Assembly (NCBI GenBank): GCA_030604975.1
Contig: JAUVUV010000074.1
Coordinates: 1 to 8,444 of the forward strand
From: Candidatus Glassiibacteriota bacterium
GTDB taxonomy: Bacteria > Gemmatimonadota > Glassbacteria > GWA2-58-10
DNA length: 8,444 bases
Reading direction: 5' to 3'
Position numbers and translations under genes: made by a program
Notes under the pieces: model-generated
The model's database searches: none
Told to the model about the DNA's origin: nothing
What the model saw: the letters and a program-made list of their open reading frames with translations, nothing else
Shown here: positions 7,067 to 8,444 of the stretch, one piece after another
How positions within the stretch are numbered: position 1 is the stretch's first letter
How the letters are laid out: every line of letters begins with the position of its first letter

Positions 7067-7097
7067 CCCCTCTCCGGTTGCGGCGGGCAAAGCCTTT
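7042..7097 (-). terminator. Terminator-like hairpin, minus-strand orientation
   Basis: AAAGGCTCTGCCCGC (7045-7059) pairs with GCGGGCAAAGCCTTT (7083-7097) around a 23-base loop. There is one C-A mismatch on the plus strand, and it becomes a G-U pair on the minus strand. Read leftward, the stem ends in six U residues (the A run at 7042-7047). No recognised gene lies just upstream on the minus strand, so it may stop antisense or unannotated transcription, or insulate the cyclophilin promoter. Read rightward it has only TTT after the stem. Confidence 0.55.
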
Positions 7098-7114
7098 CGC
7101 CGCCATATCAAATA

Positions 7115-7143
7115 TTGTCAAAACAGGATGAAACCGTTATATT
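7115..7143 (+). promoter_or_regulatory. Strong sigma-70-type promoter for the first cyclophilin gene
   Basis: TTGTCA (7115-7120) and TATATT (7138-7143) each match five of six consensus bases and are exactly 17 bases apart. The expected transcript start near 7150 leaves a leader of about 40 bases before the AGGGA site at 7181-7185. The ATG at 7128 lies inside the spacer, so it could not be translated from this promoter. Confidence 0.6.
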
Positions 7144-7190
7144 ATCAACTCAATTATTTTGACTTCCATTTATTTTCAGCAGGGAATTTA

Positions 7191-7835
7191 TTGCAGGTGT
7201 CCAGCAAAAGAGGATTTCCTTACAGACCCACTATCGTGTTCGGTCTTCTGGCCACTCTTTGCCTCTGGCTATCATGCGGCCAGGCCCCGCCGAGAAGAGG
7301 GATGGAGCTTGCGCAGATCCGTGATATCGAGGCTCAGAAGCGGGACCGCGATGTTATCGTAATCGATACCGATTTCGGCAAAATAGTGATCCTTCCGCTC
7401 AAGGAGGCCGCTAATAACACCGCGCGGGAGATCAGCAACATGATCAAGAGAGGTTTTTACGATGGCCTGGCTTTCCACTATGTCGAGCCAGGAAAATTGA
7501 TCCAGGGCGGAGATATCAACAGCAGGGACGACGACCCTACCAACGATGGAGCCGGCGACCCGGGTTTTACCATAAGGCCTGAAATTAATGCTCCAAACCT
7601 TATCGGCAGCGTAGGGCTTGCTCATCCCCCGGGGGAGCTGGAAAAGGGAAACAGCCAGTTTTATATTCTTCTCAGGGACATGCCTGAGCTTAATAATCGT
7701 TACACGGTTTTCGGCGCAGTAGTGGATGGAATGTCGGTGGTGAAAAAAATTTCCGAGGTTCCCACAGACTCCGAGGGCCGGCCGCTGGAAAAAGTGCTTA
7801 TGAAACAGGTTTATATCAAAGAACGCTTTATCTGA
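7191..7835 (+). CDS. Cyclophilin-type peptidyl-prolyl isomerase homologue with altered active site
   Basis: This exported cyclophilin-fold protein has 214 residues from the chosen start. A signal sequence (residues 1-28, with IVFGLLATLCLWLS as its core) precedes C29, a possible lipid-attachment cysteine in a poor lipobox. The cyclophilin domain spans about 55-214, with FYDGLAFHY (89-97), IQGGD (104-108), an Asp/Gly-rich loop (110-124) and GNSQFYILL (153-161). The catalytic arginine of cyclophilins (R55 in human CypA) is Y97 here, and the hydrophobic pocket residue F60 is K102, so isomerase activity may be weak or absent. TTG at 7191 is preferred: AGGGA sits five bases before it. The frame stays open to an ATG at 7128, but that ATG lies within a promoter and 7128-7190 is AT-rich. 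GTG at 7197 is also possible. A second cyclophilin gene follows. Confidence 0.88.
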   Translation: MQVSSKRGFPYRPTIVFGLLATLCLWLSCGQAPPRRGMELAQIRDIEAQKRDRDVIVIDTDFGKIVILPLKEAANNTAREISNMIKRGFYDGLAFHYVEPGKLIQGGDINSRDDDPTNDGAGDPGFTIRPEINAPNLIGSVGLAHPPGELEKGNSQFYILLRDMPELNNRYTVFGAVVDGMSVVKKISEVPTDSEGRPLEKVLMKQVYIKERFI

Positions 7836-7851
7836 TACTGTCTTGAAATTA

Positions 7852-7880
7852 TTCAGAATACGCAAAAAGGGCTGTATAAA
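7852..7880 (+). promoter_or_regulatory. Candidate promoter of the second cyclophilin gene
   Basis: TTCAGA (7852-7857, four of six) is 17 bases from TATAAA (7875-7880, five of six), 17 bases after the stop of the preceding gene. The leader would be about 70 bases. No clear terminator separates the two cyclophilin genes, so cotranscription from the upstream promoter is also possible. Confidence 0.4.
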
Positions 7881-7958
7881 TAACAATAAGACTTTTTTCC
7901 CGTTCAGGCACCAGGCTTAGTTTATCTAACTCTGCGCTTCCAGAGAAAGGATGATCTG

Positions 7959-8444
7959 ATGATAAGAGCAAAGAGGCTTTCCCCTTATTTTCTGGTATTT
8001 TTGGCCCTGGCTGTTGCATGTTCAAGTGGAAACAGCGCCGAGGAAAAAAAGCCGATACCGCCCCCTATGCCCAAGGTGCGCAAATCGCCCGAGCCAGGCA
8101 TCCAGCCCCTTACCGAAAAGGATGAAGTGGCGGTTATCACGACAGGATTCGGCAAGATCATCCTTCGCTTTTATCCCCAGATAGCTCCCAATCACGTGAA
8201 AAATTTCAAGTTGCTCGCCAGGAGCAAGTTCTATGACGGGACCACGTTTCACCGCGTGATCCCGGGATTCATGATCCAGGGAGGAGACCCGAACAGCAAG
8301 GACGACAACCTGGACAATGACGGCATTGGACGAGGCCCCCGGACGCTGAACGCCGAGTTCAGCAAAATACCGCATGAAAGAGGAATCCTCTCCGCGGCGC
8401 GCAGCCAATTGCCCAACAGCGCCTCGTGCCAGTTCTTTATTATG
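7959..8444 (+). CDS. Cyclophilin-type peptidyl-prolyl isomerase lipoprotein (3' end outside window)
   Basis: The first 162 residues are present and the frame is still open at the window edge. This should be an envelope enzyme that catalyses cis-trans isomerisation of prolyl bonds in exported proteins. An N-terminal signal (MIRAKR, then a hydrophobic core) ends LAVAC, so C21 is a likely lipidated cysteine followed by Ser-Ser. A proline-rich linker (about 30-50) leads to the domain from about residue 55. The active-site block FHRVIPGFMIQGGD (97-110) keeps the catalytic R99, F104, M105 and Q107, and CQFFI (157-161) supplies the next core strand just before the cut. ATG at 7959 has AAGGA at 7947-7951, seven bases away; the ATG at 7951 meets a stop after two codons. 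It lies 123 bases after a divergent paralogue. Confidence 0.92.
   Translation, partial: MIRAKRLSPYFLVFLALAVACSSGNSAEEKKPIPPPMPKVRKSPEPGIQPLTEKDEVAVITTGFGKIILRFYPQIAPNHVKNFKLLARSKFYDGTTFHRVIPGFMIQGGDPNSKDDNLDNDGIGRGPRTLNAEFSKIPHERGILSAARSQLPNSASCQFFIM

Larger units (their letters stand above)
6824..7114. other. Divergent intergenic region with mini-ORFs and a hairpin
   Basis: This stretch lies between the leftward transglutaminase-like gene and the rightward cyclophilin gene. The longer open frames across it (6801-7121 minus and 6838-7062 plus) start with TTG, lack a ribosome site and read as low-quality protein. It does hold a perfect TTGACA at 6893-6898 (plus) with only a poor -10, two opposed short ORFs with good ribosome sites at 6949-7066, a near-direct repeat (GAAACATCGAT at 6959-6969 and GAAACATTCGAT at 7017-7028), and a terminator-like hairpin at 7042-7097. 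No known riboswitch or small RNA family was recognised. Confidence 0.6.

Noticed and set aside
6955..7097. Leader peptide plus attenuator upstream of the first cyclophilin gene
   Set aside because: The hairpin has its U-tract on the opposite strand, and the cyclophilin gene has its own strong promoter downstream of it.
6801..7121. A 106-codon minus-strand frame across the divergent intergenic region
   Set aside because: It starts with TTG with no ribosome site, runs through the hairpin at 7042-7097 and through the transglutaminase promoter, and the product looks random.
7272..7886. A 204-codon minus-strand frame opposite the first cyclophilin gene, and 8022-8408 opposite the second
   Set aside because: Both are antisense to well-supported cyclophilin domains and show no features of their own.

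Overview
The window is a bacterial chromosomal segment with roughly balanced base composition. Its secreted proteins carry Gram-negative-type signal peptides and one clear lipoprotein-like cysteine. The mix of proteins recalls uncultivated Gram-negative lineages of the FCB kind: a PfkB kinase with an unusual N-terminus, a secreted DUF5107/TPR protein, a secreted transglutaminase-like protein and cyclophilin lipoproteins with an Asp-Gly-rich loop. That placement rests on family resemblance only and is weak.

Layout. At the left edge, 1-165 is probably the tail of an unrecognised plus-strand gene. It is followed after 57 bases by a PfkB-type sugar/nucleoside kinase (223-1308, +). A convergent intergenic stretch (1309-1709) is packed with distinct palindromes. 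One resembles a REP element, and the last (1638-1680) is a directional intrinsic terminator for the leftward gene. Two large leftward genes follow: a secreted 1080-residue DUF5107 plus TPR protein (1710-4952) and a secreted transglutaminase-like cysteine-protease-fold protein with C-terminal beta-rich regions (5094-6731). Each has its own ribosome-binding site and a plausible promoter. A divergent region of about 380 bases (6732-7114) holds the transglutaminase promoter, two overlapping antisense mini-ORFs with good ribosome-binding sites, and a terminator-like hairpin. Two rightward cyclophilin-type peptidyl-prolyl isomerase genes close the window. The second is cut by the window edge.

How they fit. 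Nothing forces all these genes into one pathway. The four proteins from 1710 rightwards all appear to be exported, so this looks like an envelope or secreted-protein neighbourhood. The DUF5107 domain is thought to have a mutarotase-like sugar-handling fold, and the PfkB kinase is cytoplasmic, so a carbohydrate theme is possible but unproven. The sharpest observations are the paired cyclophilins, where the first copy has lost the catalytic arginine, and a strong promoter lying across the apparent ATG of that gene, which argues for a downstream TTG start. I did not find convincing evidence of a mobile element, CRISPR array, rRNA, tRNA or defence system.
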